A stretch of 64,000 nt of DNA from Darksidea phi (GCA_030770425.1 JASJFT010000129.1:62001-126000); one strand, 5' to 3'. Shown: positions 21,001 through 31,788, counted from the stretch's first letter. The notes: generated by a model not told the origin, from the sequence alone. Program-made: numbers and translations.

Positions 21001-21816
21001 AGCCTCCCTTGAAGCATTAAAATGTAATGCCTGGACAGAGTGCAGCAATACACCAAGATGATGCTGCAGGTCTTCTTTAATGGACACATACTCCGACTCA
21101 AACGTCTCCCAATGCTGACGCATGAAAACTCTGACAGACGTCCACTTTCGTTGTTTGCCGTTGGCGTCAACAAACACACGACGCGCCTTCCAACCAAAGG
21201 TGAGAATGTTCGCATATGCATTGACCACTGTCTTTTCCACTAGCCCGATGTCTGCTGCCTGTGCATACTCCGCGAGGGGTCCCAGGTAGTCTTCGAAAGT
21301 GCAGATCAGATCCGTCAATCTGCTGAAAAATGTCGTGAAGTTCAAAGCGAGGTCGATCACAAGCCGGACTGCGCCAACTACAAGAGCCGATATTTCAGGG
21401 CTCGCCTGGATGCCTATGGCGACGCCTCCCATGAATCTGTTCAAAAACTCCAAAAACTTTGACAAATGCTCAGCGTGAGGTCGAAAGGATGAGTCGTCCT
21501 TGTGCGCTACATCATATGCCCGTACGGCGGATAGTAGGGTGTGCTCATTGATGGTTTTTGATGCCTGTGCAAACGCCGCCTTTTCTGTTTCAGGGAGCTC
21601 CTTTACTATTCTCGCTAGAGCTTTCTCCAGTAGCGGGTCCCGCGATGTTGCGGAAGCTAATACACCTCCATGCGATGCAGCCGGGCCGGGCGGGGAAGAT
21701 GTTGGCTGTGCAGGTGGCAGAGCGACTGGGCGGGCTGGGACTGAACTGGGACGTGTCGCACTTGGTGCGAAAATTCCACGTAGGCGGCTCTGCAGGCGGT
21801 CTCGCTTTGGCATCAT
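18039..21816 (-). CDS. NACHT-ankyrin STAND protein (fungal NLR)
   Basis: Five exons: 21816-20973, 20917-20744, 20695-20671 (25 nt), 20615-20028 and 19971-18039; introns are 44-56 nt. The phases close to give 1187 residues. Residues about 60-280 form a helical N-terminal domain of the kind found before NACHT in fungal NLRs. The Walker A loop CHGKPGIGKSVLA is assembled only by splicing: the micro-exon carries its GIGKS core. Walker B is VYVVFDALDEC, and FVTSRKEMDI is a sensor-like segment. A winged-helix-like region (ARRPLSTCELQCALAI) and a linker follow. The C-terminus holds 11 ankyrin repeats of 33 residues, of which the last nine are nearly identical. STAND proteins of this layout act in non-self recognition and regulated cell death in fungi (family knowledge). 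The gene is intact. It lies between two RIP-mutated blocks, so it has escaped or postdates RIP. Confidence 0.88.
18060..18945. repeat. 99-bp ankyrin-coding tandem repeats in a 198-bp super-period
   Basis: Nine 33-residue units with core GNALQAAS...EAVVKLLLEEGA.VNAQGG. The residue pair closing each unit alternates strictly between ending in F and in Y (YF, DY, HF, QY, HF, HY, YF, EY, YF), so matching DNA recurs every 198 bases (GCCGAAGT at 18153, 18351, 18549 and onward; GCCGTA-type units between). Variation is confined to a few positions (C/W/F/Y, G/R, H/D/N after QAAS). Confidence 0.9.
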
Positions 21817-22178
21817 GCTAAAGAGTCATAGGATCAAAGATCATGCCCAGCAACGCGAACTTATTGATAAAGAGGCTGGCAACATCGCGGGGTGTCAGCA
21901 TCGCGGGGTGTGTGGCTCGTGATGACGTCGGAGCCACTCGCGCTACGGCAACTACGCGACGCATGGACCGAGCTCCAAGCGCTGCCAAGCCAAAGAAAAC
22001 CAAAACAAATAAGATGCGTCTGGTCTCCTGCAACCTTCGCATCCACCCATTATGAGCAGCATCTAGCCCGAGGTATTTAGCTAGCACTTGTCCCCCGGTT
22101 CACTATCTGCTATCGCTCTGAAACGCGCGGAGACAGCTACTGTCAACGGAACCACCCAGACGTCCTACCATTATCGCC
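21817..22178. other. Promoter region of the NLR gene
   Basis: About 360 bases upstream of the NLR start and of the divergent fragment at 22179. Open frames on both strands here have no recognisable product. A duplicated short phrase (ATCGCGGGGTGT at 21891 and about 21903) is the only local repeat seen. Confidence 0.4.
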
Positions 22179-22550
22179 ATGGCCGAACAGTCACCCGATT
22201 ACAAGAGGCTGTTTCTCGAAGAGCAACGCAGGCGCGAAGCGGCGGAGCAGGCGCAGGATAGAGCCGAAGAGAAAACGCGTAAGACCACTCTCCCGGAGTT
22301 CCTCGACGCCTACCATAATTATCTCTACTCTAGTCTTACTATCTAGACCGATACGACCTTATGCACGCGGGGCAATCCTATAAATATAACTAATAAGCTT
22401 TAACCCGAAAATCTCGTTCTATAGAAGAACTTTCTAGTATAATAGATAGCGATCTAGGATCTACTTATAGTATTTAACTTTATCTCGAGGCGATGCTTTA
22501 TATTACTATATATTAGAAGAATCTAGGTAAGTAATCCTATATAAGATAAT
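22179..22550 (+). pseudogene. 5' fragment of a probable multicopy fungal gene, RIP-cut
   Basis: An intact start (MAEQSPDYKRLFLEEQRRRE, then AAEQAQDRAEEKTRKTTLPE) runs from 22179 and reaches a stop at 22344-22346 (55 residues). Past about 22310 the sequence becomes AT-rich, but the same frame still reads like protein with stops (TDTTLCTRGNPINITNKL). From memory this N-terminus resembles a large uncharacterised fungal family that occurs in many copies and is annotated in some genomes near protein-kinase-like domains; I cannot confirm that here. No downstream body is visible, so this is a truncated copy. The first 115 bases are nearly free of RIP-type change while the rest is heavily changed. 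Confidence 0.5.
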
Positions 22551-24838
22551 AAGTTCTAAATTAGATCTTTGGAGAGAATCTTGCCGAACTCTTCCCTCAA
22601 CCTGCGGTTAACCGTCTTGATGTCGGCGGTAATAGGTATCATGGTTGGTCTTCCCATGATCGTTGTACGTGGCGTACCTTAACTGGGGAGGTTATAAGAA
22701 AAAAAAAAAAAAGACATAAGCTATATTACGCAACTACAGTATAGCAACGAAAATATACATTTATAAAGACCAGTACTAATATAATATTCGTATATACGCT
22801 ATCATTCAATAATTAGCCTCGACAAGCACCACTAATTCCATAGTCAGTTACGTGCATGTCGGGTAGAGCAGCGGGGCCAGTCAACATTAGCATTCATCTA
22901 AGTATAATAATAAGCTTGGAAGAAATCCGGGCCAGCGTCAAGCCTTTCTAGTTGCTTTTAGTCTCGGTCTTGCATGCGATTACTACCATAGCTAAGGGTT
23001 TGTCGACCGGAATAAACCTCACTGAGAAGCCTTGAAAAGGCTTAAACAACTCAAGCGTGTTGAACTACACCATTAAATCCATATCTACAAGGAACAAGGA
23101 GGATCAAGATGCCATTGTACATACCAGAGCGAAAGTGCATGTATGCAGCGCAGGTAACACACTCAGGCCATCGAAAAGTTTCTTCTCGCCCATGCCCTCG
23201 CTAACAAGAACTCAAGACCGGATCCGAACACAAAACAGCCTAAACCGGTAGATAAGTACAGGAGTCCTCAATCCCATGAACTCCCACGCTAACCCACATT
23301 TAGGACAAAGTGACACTAATCACGGCCTAGAGCCGCAACTGAGATGCGATCGGCAATCTCACGAAGGCAATTCAGATAGCAACAAGATACTCAAAACGGA
23401 CATGGACAGTCTAGAATGACAGAGGACCATCATTGTCAACTTAAATGTGAGTAGGCCGCGTCGTCGCCGATTGCCAGGCCTAGTGCAAGACTGACTAGTG
23501 AGCAAGAGCGAAATCCAATCATTCTATGACGAGTACGAGCGCATACTGGAGCTATAACCGTTTTGCTGCGCCAACCCAAGGGGGAATCAACACCGAGTTG
23601 CTGGGTTGGGAGGATCCTGACACGATTATCAATAAGTACGAAGTCGCGCAAAACGGCGGGAATGGTGAAGTCGAGAAGGAACTATGAACAGCATACGAAT
23701 TTTGCTTTCATCTATCACGGCGCCTCGGCCTTAACGTAGCGGAGGCATCGGGGCAGTGGAGACTAGGTAAATCCACTAAGCGTCTTTCTACTCCCATTAC
23801 GATATATCGGATTAAATAGACCACTACGCTAAATATATTACTTCTTTTACCCTGGAAAAGCAATCATTAGTATACACTAGTAATTGACCGTCAGTCTAAG
23901 ACTATATAATAACCACCAGCTATTATAACAGGTAGTAGGTTTTGAGTGTCATCGAGAATATCTTCTGCCCACGTTAGTAGATAATATATATTAAAAACAG
24001 CCCGGAAAGCTTCTACTTTGTATAGTACCCGAAGCGGAATATGACGGCTATTACTCACCTTAATGAGAAAATTAGCGCACGCTAATTAATAAAACCATTA
24101 CCGTAATACAAGTAAATCAAATTAAAGTTATTATCTAAACTAGAACTGAAGTATCTACCATCCGCATAATAGTAGAGGAACGGCCGCTAGGCTGGTAATA
24201 AAGTATAGTACTAAATCTAAATACTCAGAAATAATTACTATACTATAAGCGGTTTTCTTGACGCTCGAAAGCTTTATTCTAGTCTATTAACGTTGTAGAT
24301 TTAGATTTAGGTACATCTTATATAGAGTAGATTATAGGAGCGAGGAAATCGTAATAAACGGTGTTATACCATAGATAGTATACTACCGTACGCCTCTCAC
24401 GTCTTTAAAGCCATGATACATAAGACAGTACTAAGATAATGGCTTGGAGCTAGTAGGTAAAGGCGGTAAATCGATGCAGTTAAACTCGTCTGGTCCGCCT
24501 ACGATAGCGCTCCTACTAACCTCCCATACTAAGTCGATCGTTGGTAGGACGATCGTGGACCTAGGCTAACTTCACTTCTAACTTCTGGGCTCTCTTAGTA
24601 CTTATAGGTATGATTGTCCGTGCCCAGTGTAGCCGTCCCGTGTATAAGATATAAGACTAGAGTAAAACGTAGAGCTCTATCTCCCCTGCAGACTTACCAT
24701 TACAGACTTACGAGCGTCGTCCCCCTCGAATATATATCCAAATCCGTAGGTTATCGTCTCTTTAATATGATCCCTTAAAAAGAACGTGAACTACTTGTAT
24801 AACGTCGGCCATCACCGACCGTCACGGTCCAACTGGTT
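22551..24838. other. RIP-affected AT-rich block, no intact gene
   Basis: TA-rich stretches at about 22700-22830 and 23760-24830 are full of stops in all frames; a mixed-composition segment (22560-23750) lies between. A poly-A run is at about 22700. Coding-like remnants remain (minus 22570-22660 reading MGRPTMIPITADIKTVNRRL; plus about 24000-24060 reading PESFYFV), but I cannot assign them. The block is probably one or more old duplicated elements destroyed by RIP. Confidence 0.55.
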
Positions 24839-24862
24839 ATGTTATATGGGAGGATCGCTTCG

Positions 24863-25812
24863 ATGCCTCTATTTACTAAAAAACTTCCGCCAGAAGTCCG
24901 AAACATGAATTACAAGTTGGTTTTCATTCACGGCGGACCACTGATACTTGTGGACTCTGAGGAATTTCAAGCCGCTGAAGCGAACTGTTTCGATAGTGAG
25001 GACGAAGACAACGATGTGGGCGATCCCAAGACGGAGAACCGTGAAAATTATCCAAACACGCTGCAGCCGGCATCAACATACCTGGACCACTATGTTAATC
25101 TCCTTCGCACCCGTCGCCAGGCTTACCATGACGCAGTTGGCGTAATCTATCGAAACAACAAGTCCCTTGCGACCGTGCCGCACCACAGACGCAACATTAG
25201 TGCGAGCCAAATTTCTTATGCTACAGCATGGATACGCCAGATTGGCCTCACGGGCTTTCGGTATCTCCAGCATGTAACCATCGACATGGACTCACTATGC
25301 TCCGTCGACTGCCCGGCCTATGACGGATTTCGCGTTGACCTTCTCCCGCTCATCCGTCTACAATAGCCAGGTCTGAACATAAACGGCAAAATCACGCTGA
25401 GAAACTCAGGCGGTAGTTTACTACCAACCGTCTATCACAACCATGACCCACATGTCGTGGACGCAACGCACTAAACAACACTATCTGGGCGGTGGGTCTC
25501 GCTGATCAGTTGGATATCCGGAGATATTCATCGTCCGAGCGGCTCATAGAGGGCATCTTCGTTGAAGAACAGCTGCCGGCTGGTGTAAGCGTACTCTCTG
25601 TCTCTTACGGCCCATGGAAATGCGAGTCCTTGTTTCCGAGAGAATGCGGCAATGTCCTTCAATCATACGAGCTCTTGGAGTCGGAAAGCAACTCCGGCTT
25701 ATTCAGGGGCCACCACGCCCAGACTTCAGCGTACTTCCATGGTCTTGCGCTTCTCACTGGAATGTTTTGGAAATGTCGAAGAGAATACCATGTGTCTGCA
25801 AGACCTGCGTAG
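24863..25812 (+). pseudogene. Decayed LPPEVRNM-type gene
   Basis: Starts MPLFTKKLPPEVRNMNYKLV. The LPPE(I/V/L)RNMIY opening is a common N-terminal motif of uncharacterised, often F-box-like, fungal proteins that are expanded in ascomycetes (family knowledge). The frame stops at a TAG at 25364-25366 (LLPLIRLQ then stop), after which the same frame continues to read protein (PGLNINGKITLRNSGGSLLP) to about 25470. A one-base frame change then leads to ALNNTIWAVGLADQLDIRR and onward to 25812. One nonsense change and one frameshift make it a recent pseudogene. Possible further remnants reach about 26290. Confidence 0.55.
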
Positions 25813-26942
25813 GGGATGCTTTGTCCTGCTGTCTGCAATTTTGTTGCACAAACCAGACTTCAAGGCTAGAAAATGCCCGCAAATATAGGCCAACGACATT
25901 CCATTTGAGAACGACGAAAAAATTCCCCACGCCTCTTTCGAAAGCATCCAGCATCCGGAGAAATTTCATACCTTGGCACGAACAAAACACTAGAGGACAT
26001 ACGCGCTATAAAGAGATAACCGGTGGGTACCAACGTTCAACGACGCACTGATTAGAGATGAATTCTTGAAATCCTTCTGGCTCTCTCTGTGCTTAGTCGA
26101 TTGGTCATCATAACTGTACATCAGAATGATACAAATCTGGATTTAGGACGCCATAATCGGTTTGAAAAGCTCGTCTCTGCCTGCCTTCATGATTGGCCCA
26201 CATCACGCCCATCCAGTCACTGAGATTTGGGCGCACTATGCCATTATCTCTACGCGTCCCAAATCTGTGGCAGCCTTGGAGGAAACACAACTCCTATGAG
26301 CATCAAAGGTTAGCGAAACCTCACGCCTCAGGCCCATTACATTTTGCCTTCTATTAGCCTTCCCTACCAGGGTGATCAAGGTGACCCAAGGCCAGGTTAT
26401 ATGGTTATCTACAAAGATCCCTCCTATGCTTTCTTCTCTCTACATCTTCAAGGTATGGCGTTATTTTTTTAATAGTAACTTGAGCTGCTATTTTGATTAA
26501 TCATCAGTCAAGTGATAAGTGTGCCTACGAAGTACAAGAATTTTCAAACCCGTAGAATAAAATCTTTAGGGGTTGTCTATACTTGGAGCAGATCTTGGCA
26601 AGTAGTAAACAAAAGTAAGGATGTCGAGGGCTTTTTGCTTGGTATTGTAAATGATTCTTAGTATATGCACATAAACAAGCTTATATGTTCTTCTCTTCCC
26701 TCCCCCTTTTTTTTCCGAACGGGGAAAGCTGCATTGCGCAACTGTGCTACTGTAGTAATAATATCTAATAAAGAAACTGTACATGTACATATCTGAAGAC
26801 CAGCACTGGTGTCAAATTCCCACCCCCCCCCCCACCCGGGTTGTTTTTGGATTATCCTATGGCTATGTTATATACAACCGGGATCAAGGCCAGGGCAACC
26901 ATAACAGGGTTTCCGTCAAATTCCATGAGCTCGGGAAATGCC
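25813..26942. other. Intergenic with low-complexity tracts
   Basis: Open fragments at 25850-26290 (for example NDIPFENDEKIPHASFESI) may be the tail of the preceding pseudogene. A C-rich tract lies at about 26820-26838 and a T-rich tract near 26710. No intact gene is seen. Confidence 0.4.
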
Positions 26943-28004
26943 TCAGATTTCGTCTTTCAACGTATCTTCAATTTGCTCAGAGCCGAGCATCATCTCAAGC
27001 CTAACCCCGTCCGTTCCATTATGGTTCTTCCCGTTCTCATTGTGCTCTTCCTCCTCTTTATCATCGAGCGGTCTGTTCATCAACCGCATGGCCAATGCGA
27101 ATCCCTCCTCGCCCGACATCTGAGCCTTTATCTGCTTTTTCGTCTCATGCATTCCCTTGATATCATCATTTATTGCATCGATTTTGCGCTTCCGGTTGTT
27201 GCCGTCTGCAGAAGCATCCTCAAGCCGCTTCTTTATGCCCTCCATCTCTTCCGCCAGCGCTTTCGTTTCTTCTGTGATGACCTTCAGCTCACGTTCCTCC
27301 ACCTCTAATTTTTGTTGTCGCTGCCGCTGGGTACTCTCCGCTATGAGGTACCGAGAAATGAGCGTTTCGCGTACGTTCGTGCGGTGTACATGGGTTGGGG
27401 TGCTAGGATTCCTCTGTGGCATTGGAGCAGGTAGTCTGTCTTGTTCGTCATCGGTCTGCTGGTTTTGTCCCTTGGCTTGGCCATGTTTGGCAAGATCCCT
27501 TGATTTATGTTTCCTTTCTTTGCGCTTGAAGCCCGCGATAGTGTTCAGGACCATCTTGAAATTTATGGGGAACGTGGAGCCCAGATCCATCGGAGCAGAC
27601 TTTGTGAGCCCTTTCATGACAAAACAAGCCTTGACCAAGATGTGTACAAGTCGTAAGGAGTTCTTATCAGTAGTGTGCGTCTTTCTGTCGGTAAGAGTAA
27701 AGAAAGGCTCTCTGTACGCAATGCTTCGAGGAGGAGGTACATCCAACGCGCTCTGCAAGGCAGTGGGTACTCGCCGCTTACGGTACATCTGGACTACTTG
27801 CGTTGATTTGGTCACAATGTAGCAGTAGACAGGGTCGCCGTCGAATTCTCCTACGAGAAGCTTCTGAGGGATTGCAGCTTCTATGTCCTTCTGTGGAGTG
27901 AACTCCATATCCTCGAGGTACGGGAAGTTTGTCGAGCCTGAATGTTCTTGCATCACCGACATAACCATGTGGACATCCTCAGCGCTTGGATCCGGCGTCG
28001 ACAT
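26943..28004 (-). CDS. Cluster family member F
   Basis: Intronless, 353 residues from the ATG at 28004 (MSTPDPSAEDVHMVMSVM). The family domain (about residues 1-160) has KLLVGEFDGDPVYCYIVT, IAYREPFFTL and VHILVKACFVMKGL. A short basic linker (RKERKHKSRD) follows, then a coiled coil of about 110 residues (RQQKLEVEERELKVITEE) ending in MSGEEGFALAMRLM and an acidic/polar tail. It is the closest relative of broken copy G, 660 bases upstream on the same strand: both share VYCY, the KACF motif and the (S/T)GEEG tail. It is the most compact intact member and so the best guide to the domain boundaries. No known family is recognised. Confidence 0.82.
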   Translation of the reverse strand: MSTPDPSAEDVHMVMSVMQEHSGSTNFPYLEDMEFTPQKDIEAAIPQKLLVGEFDGDPVYCYIVTKSTQVVQMYRKRRVPTALQSALDVPPPRSIAYREPFFTLTDRKTHTTDKNSLRLVHILVKACFVMKGLTKSAPMDLGSTFPINFKMVLNTIAGFKRKERKHKSRDLAKHGQAKGQNQQTDDEQDRLPAPMPQRNPSTPTHVHRTNVRETLISRYLIAESTQRQRQQKLEVEERELKVITEETKALAEEMEGIKKRLEDASADGNNRKRKIDAINDDIKGMHETKKQIKAQMSGEEGFALAMRLMNRPLDDKEEEEHNENGKNHNGTDGVRLEMMLGSEQIEDTLKDEI

Positions 28005-28661
28005 GGTGAAGAAGATCCCGCGGTTTGGTCACCGTTGTGGAAAGAGAGCCGTCGTATTTAGCCTCACCGAGTGTCGGGTGAAGTACGTACTGTGCGCGAG
28101 CGCGTATGATGGGGAAGACGCGTCGTAGCAAATGCGGTGGCACTTGGCACCGATCCCAATATAGCATAGCGTGTTGTGACGTTGTGCCACCAAAGTGAAA
28201 ATATTGTCCCTCTTTCTTATGTGTGCATTCTTACTAGTTTAACATAGGCTTCTAACGAAGGCTACTGCATGATAGTTCGGTCAGCGTACCTTGTACACTG
28301 CTGCTAGTTTGCATGTTCAACATTTAACACTGCCAGGTGTAGATGTGGTACGAAAACAGTCCAACATAAAGGAAAAACTGTACATTACCGCTGCAAAAGT
28401 ACTACAGAATATGAGGCTTAAGCAAGTCAGGCTTTCCTCGTTTAGGAAATGTCCCACCGCGTAACGTGAGTGGGCTCTAGGATCGGTAATACATTGTAAC
28501 CATAGGACATGCCCCAAGCACCAATAATCACACCCTGCCATTAGAACCACTTATTTTGGTCTAATTCCCAGTGTAAGCTTCGTGCTTTTGTGGTCGTATC
28601 ATGACATAGCTGATGTCTATAAGGATGAGAAATACATACGTGGGTGACACTAAACGATCAT
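28005..28661. other. Intergenic between members F and G
   Basis: About 660 bases, presumed promoter of F and former 3' end of G. No gene is seen; the open frame at 28317-28550 has no family resemblance. Confidence 0.4.
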
Positions 28662-29560
28662 TCAAGCGCCTCTCGCCTCCCGTATCTTACGTTTCGCCAA
28701 CTCATACCCTTCCTCGCCCGTCATCTCACTCCTCAGCTTCTTCAAAGACGTCATGCGCTTTTTAATTCCAACATACATAGCCTCCATCTTCCGCTGCTTC
28801 GAGTCTACTTCTTTGTTGGCGGCAACAAGCTCATCTCGAAGAACATTGATGTCTACCATCAGACGCTTAGACTTGACCACCAGCGCGTTATGCTCGGCGT
28901 GTTCGTCCTTAAATTCTCGCTTCTCGCGGCACTGGTCCTGATCTTCTTTCGAATATGTGTCGAGGATCATTGGCGAACGGCGTTGGGATTTTCGTCTTCA
29001 TCTTCGAATTCAGTTTCGGATATGTTGACATATAGACTGGTGTCGGCCGGCTGGTGGTGGGAATCGTCTGTTGCTTCAGTCGCTTCAACGCTCTTGCCCT
29101 CGCCCTTGCTTGTGATGACAGTGTTCTTTCGAGCGCGCGTCTTCGCTAGGTTTCTGCCTATAGCCTACTACGCGTCAGAGTTGCTGACTGTCTAGGCCTT
29201 CTACGTCTCGATGGCACGGACAGCCCTCTGAACCTGACCCAAGAAAAGCTGTTGGTTCGCAATCGAGGCGCAAGCCACGAAACCCGCGACTAAAAAGCAA
29301 GCCTTCCTAAATGCTCTCATGTACTACTTCGCCGTGCTCGCGCTCTTTTGATTAAAAGCAATAAACGAGAACGGCTCGACGAGGTCGATTCCTAAACCGC
29401 AGCCATGAAAAGCTCCTAAACTTGTTTATCTGCACAGTTCCACGAAGGGCCTCTTCTCGATCCCATTCAGATAGCAGTAGACAGATAATTTGTTCTGGGT
29501 ACCAATAGAGATTACATATGGCACGCATTACGGAAAGATGTTCTGCAGAGCAAACCCGAT
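28662..29560 (-). pseudogene. Cluster family member G, broken copy
   Basis: On the minus strand the family order is preserved with breaks. PYVISIGTQNKLSVYCYLNG (matching KLLVG...VYCY of F) is at about 29460-29525, and LVEPFSFIAF at about 29360-29390. A stop separates this from MRAFRKACFLVAGF (matching KACFVMKGL) at about 29270-29315. A linker follows (TRARKNTVITSK, YVNISETEFEDEDENP) to a stop at about 28972, and a frame change leads to the open coil of 102 codons (28970-28662). That coil ends MTGEEGYELAKRKI, nearly the tail of F. At least three stops and one frameshift show that it is dead. The upper boundary is uncertain; a further open stretch to about 29640 does not match the family. Confidence 0.72.
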
Positions 29561-29879
29561 ATCATCAACGTAAGAGGCGCCGTTGCTACCGCTCGGCTTC
29601 AGCATCGCCGCTTTGATTGTCTCGAAATCCAAATTCGGTGCCGAGATAGTGTAAGGGTCTCACAACTTTGGTCCGTACCTTCAGAGGGCAGTGCCGCCTG
29701 TACACCGTCAGCACATGGCACAAGGTCAAATGTCGTACTGAGCTTACCTATCTATGTTTCTGCGTGAGGCGTGGTGTGGTCTAAGTTAGAACTGTTATCA
29801 ATCAAAAAAGGCAGCATTTGTCGTTAAGACGTATTGTTCTTGGGTGTGAGAGGTATAATATATTGTATAATGTGTGGTG

Positions 29880-29911
<32 letters not shown>

Positions 29912-30267
29912 GATTATCTGAACTGACTCATTAACGTGCTCAATAGGCTCCTTATACAGGAGTCTGATCATGTAACCCGTAACGCGTGCTGAATGTATGA
30001 TATAGAGTTACTAACCAACGGTTAGCATGCATATTGTGGCATTGTCACTTGTGGCGGTGTGGGAAAAGTGAAAGCGGTTTACGATCGGGTGGGGTCACAG
30101 GAAGGACTAATTATGATAGCCCTAGATTAATGCAAATCGCTATACCTATCAGTGACGAGTACAAGTTTACAGAGAAAGACTGCCATCCCGCATCCCAAAA
30201 CTGCAGTCTCCGCAGCCTTCTACCGAACACAAATAGTCAGGTTAATGCCCACGCCGCACAACTCCAC
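29561..30267. other. Intergenic with a TA/TG microsatellite
   Basis: About 700 bases between G and H. Apart from the microsatellite it contains a minus-strand open stretch at 29560-29640 (APNLDFETIKAAMLKPSG) that reads like the end of an unrelated protein. No intact gene is seen. Confidence 0.4.
29880..29911. repeat. (TA)n-(TG)n microsatellite
   Basis: About ten TA units are followed directly by about five TG units, in the gap between family members G and H. Confidence 0.9.
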
Positions 30268-31788
30268 TCAAATCACCACATCTCTACCATTAGCACCTGA
30301 AAGTGCTCTTCCAATTCTAGCTTTCTGCTCACTAATCTTTCGTCTGATCGTCGCTTTCTGCCGTTCGATTCCCACGGCCTTCTTCTCTACTTCTTTCAGC
30401 TCCGCCTCCAAAGCCGCCTCGTCTGCGAACATAACTCTGACGTTGGTGATTAAATCTTCGTCGTTGGGCGTGTCCCGTTGTGGGTGTAGATGGGTACGTA
30501 GAGTTGGTGAATTAAGCCTCAAGGGAGGTGTCAGGTTTTCGCGCTTTGTGAGCGTGCCCAAAGTAGTAGGTCGAATATCTTCCTTCTCTCGTTCGTCTCT
30601 GGTTGCAAAAACTGAAGGGCGTATCCGCGTCCTGTCCACAGATCTATCCTTCACGCCCTCGCCATTTAAACCTCCACTTCGAGTTGTCGCACCGGGATGG
30701 TCTCGTTGATGCTCCACAGCCACTCTTCCAGTTCCCAAACTTTTGTGGACCTTCGGTGGATAAGGTTTGCCTTCCAAAGACACCGAGGATGGATTCAACT
30801 CTAATGCCCCAGTTTTGTGCGTGCCCGACCGTAGTTTCTTCACTTGCGGAAATTGTGCAGTTCGTGCTTGCTTCGCTGTACTTCCTCCCCTCTCAAGGTC
30901 TCTCTCTTGTACTTCCAGCTCTCGAAAGTATCTCTTCAGAAGTGTATGCTCTTTGTTAAACGTATGTTCCTTCAGCCTCCATATTTTATTCTCTTCGATT
31001 AAAAGAAGGTCATCGTGTTCGGCTTCTGCTTGCTGTCTCTTCGCTTGGTCGATTATACGCAACTCCGCTTTCCGGCTCTGTAGTAGCTTGTTGTTCCGTT
31101 CCAATCTCGCCGTCTCGGATGAAGTCCGTTCTAATAGACTCATGTCCAATGAATTTGTACCAGACGTTGTCCTGAGCAATACACCACACACTCCCGAAAT
31201 AGTTCCCGTCGAAGTCGAAGCCAGGCCGCCCGAAACCGTATCTTCCACCCTACGATACGTCTTCGTCCCCACTTTCTTCAAAGCATCAATCAGATACTTA
31301 CGAATGACAGTCGGCACAAAGAGCATCCCGCCTCCCATATCTCCAGCCTCAGCCCTCCTAACCACCTCACTCAGCATATACCAATACGCAAGACTCTTCA
31401 GCATTCCCCTCATCTTATCCCTCCACGTACTCTCTGCACTCGCGCACACGCTTGCCTTCTTCCACAGCCTTCTAAAGGGTTGCACTAAGTTCTCGGGCTC
31501 GACTTTATCGTGCATGACAAACTTGAGACTAGCGTCTGTGTCGTCGACACAAAGGCGACTAGAAGGGCCGTGGCTTCGTGGGGCTGTTTTAGTAAGGACG
31601 AACCAGAGTTGTTTTCCGCCGAGGGTACCGAGGAGAACCTTGTAAGGGTGTTCGGAGGGAAATTGTTTCTGCTTCGCGATTGTGATGGTGGATAGTGGTG
31701 GAAGATTGTCGAGCGCGGCAAGTGTACGATTTCTGTCCACGTACGTTCTCACACTCTCAAGCTCAGTTCGTGCCTCAGATTGCGCCAT
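30268..31788 (-). CDS. Cluster family member H, divergent
   Basis: Intronless, 506 residues from the ATG at 31788. The family domain is recognisable but the most divergent: LLGTLGGKQLWFVLTK (motif 1), ENLVQPFRRL (motif 2) and LKSLAYWYMLSEVV (motif 3, lacking the usual Lys and Phe spacing). A first coiled coil follows (residues about 215-300, SETARLERNNKLLQSRKAEL), then a basic/Ser-rich linker. A second coil at the C-terminus (ADEAALEAELKEVEKKAVGI) ends KISEQKARIGRALSG. It is separated from the dynein gene by about 900 bases and is the last accessory gene before the core block. No known family; assignment to the cluster rests on motif order and architecture. Confidence 0.72.
   Translation of the reverse strand: MAQSEARTELESVRTYVDRNRTLAALDNLPPLSTITIAKQKQFPSEHPYKVLLGTLGGKQLWFVLTKTAPRSHGPSSRLCVDDTDASLKFVMHDKVEPENLVQPFRRLWKKASVCASAESTWRDKMRGMLKSLAYWYMLSEVVRRAEAGDMGGGMLFVPTVIRKYLIDALKKVGTKTYRRVEDTVSGGLASTSTGTISGVCGVLLRTTSGTNSLDMSLLERTSSETARLERNNKLLQSRKAELRIIDQAKRQQAEAEHDDLLLIEENKIWRLKEHTFNKEHTLLKRYFRELEVQERDLERGGSTAKQARTAQFPQVKKLRSGTHKTGALELNPSSVSLEGKPYPPKVHKSLGTGRVAVEHQRDHPGATTRSGGLNGEGVKDRSVDRTRIRPSVFATRDEREKEDIRPTTLGTLTKRENLTPPLRLNSPTLRTHLHPQRDTPNDEDLITNVRVMFADEAALEAELKEVEKKAVGIERQKATIRRKISEQKARIGRALSGANGRDVVI

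Noticed and set aside
23760..24830. Transposon identity for the AT-rich block
   Set aside because: No transposase or reverse transcriptase motif and no terminal repeats could be recognised through the mutation load.
30767..31645. 292-codon plus-strand open frame
   Set aside because: Antisense of member H; composition is Ser/Leu/Phe-rich as expected for the opposite strand of a charged coil, with no domain.
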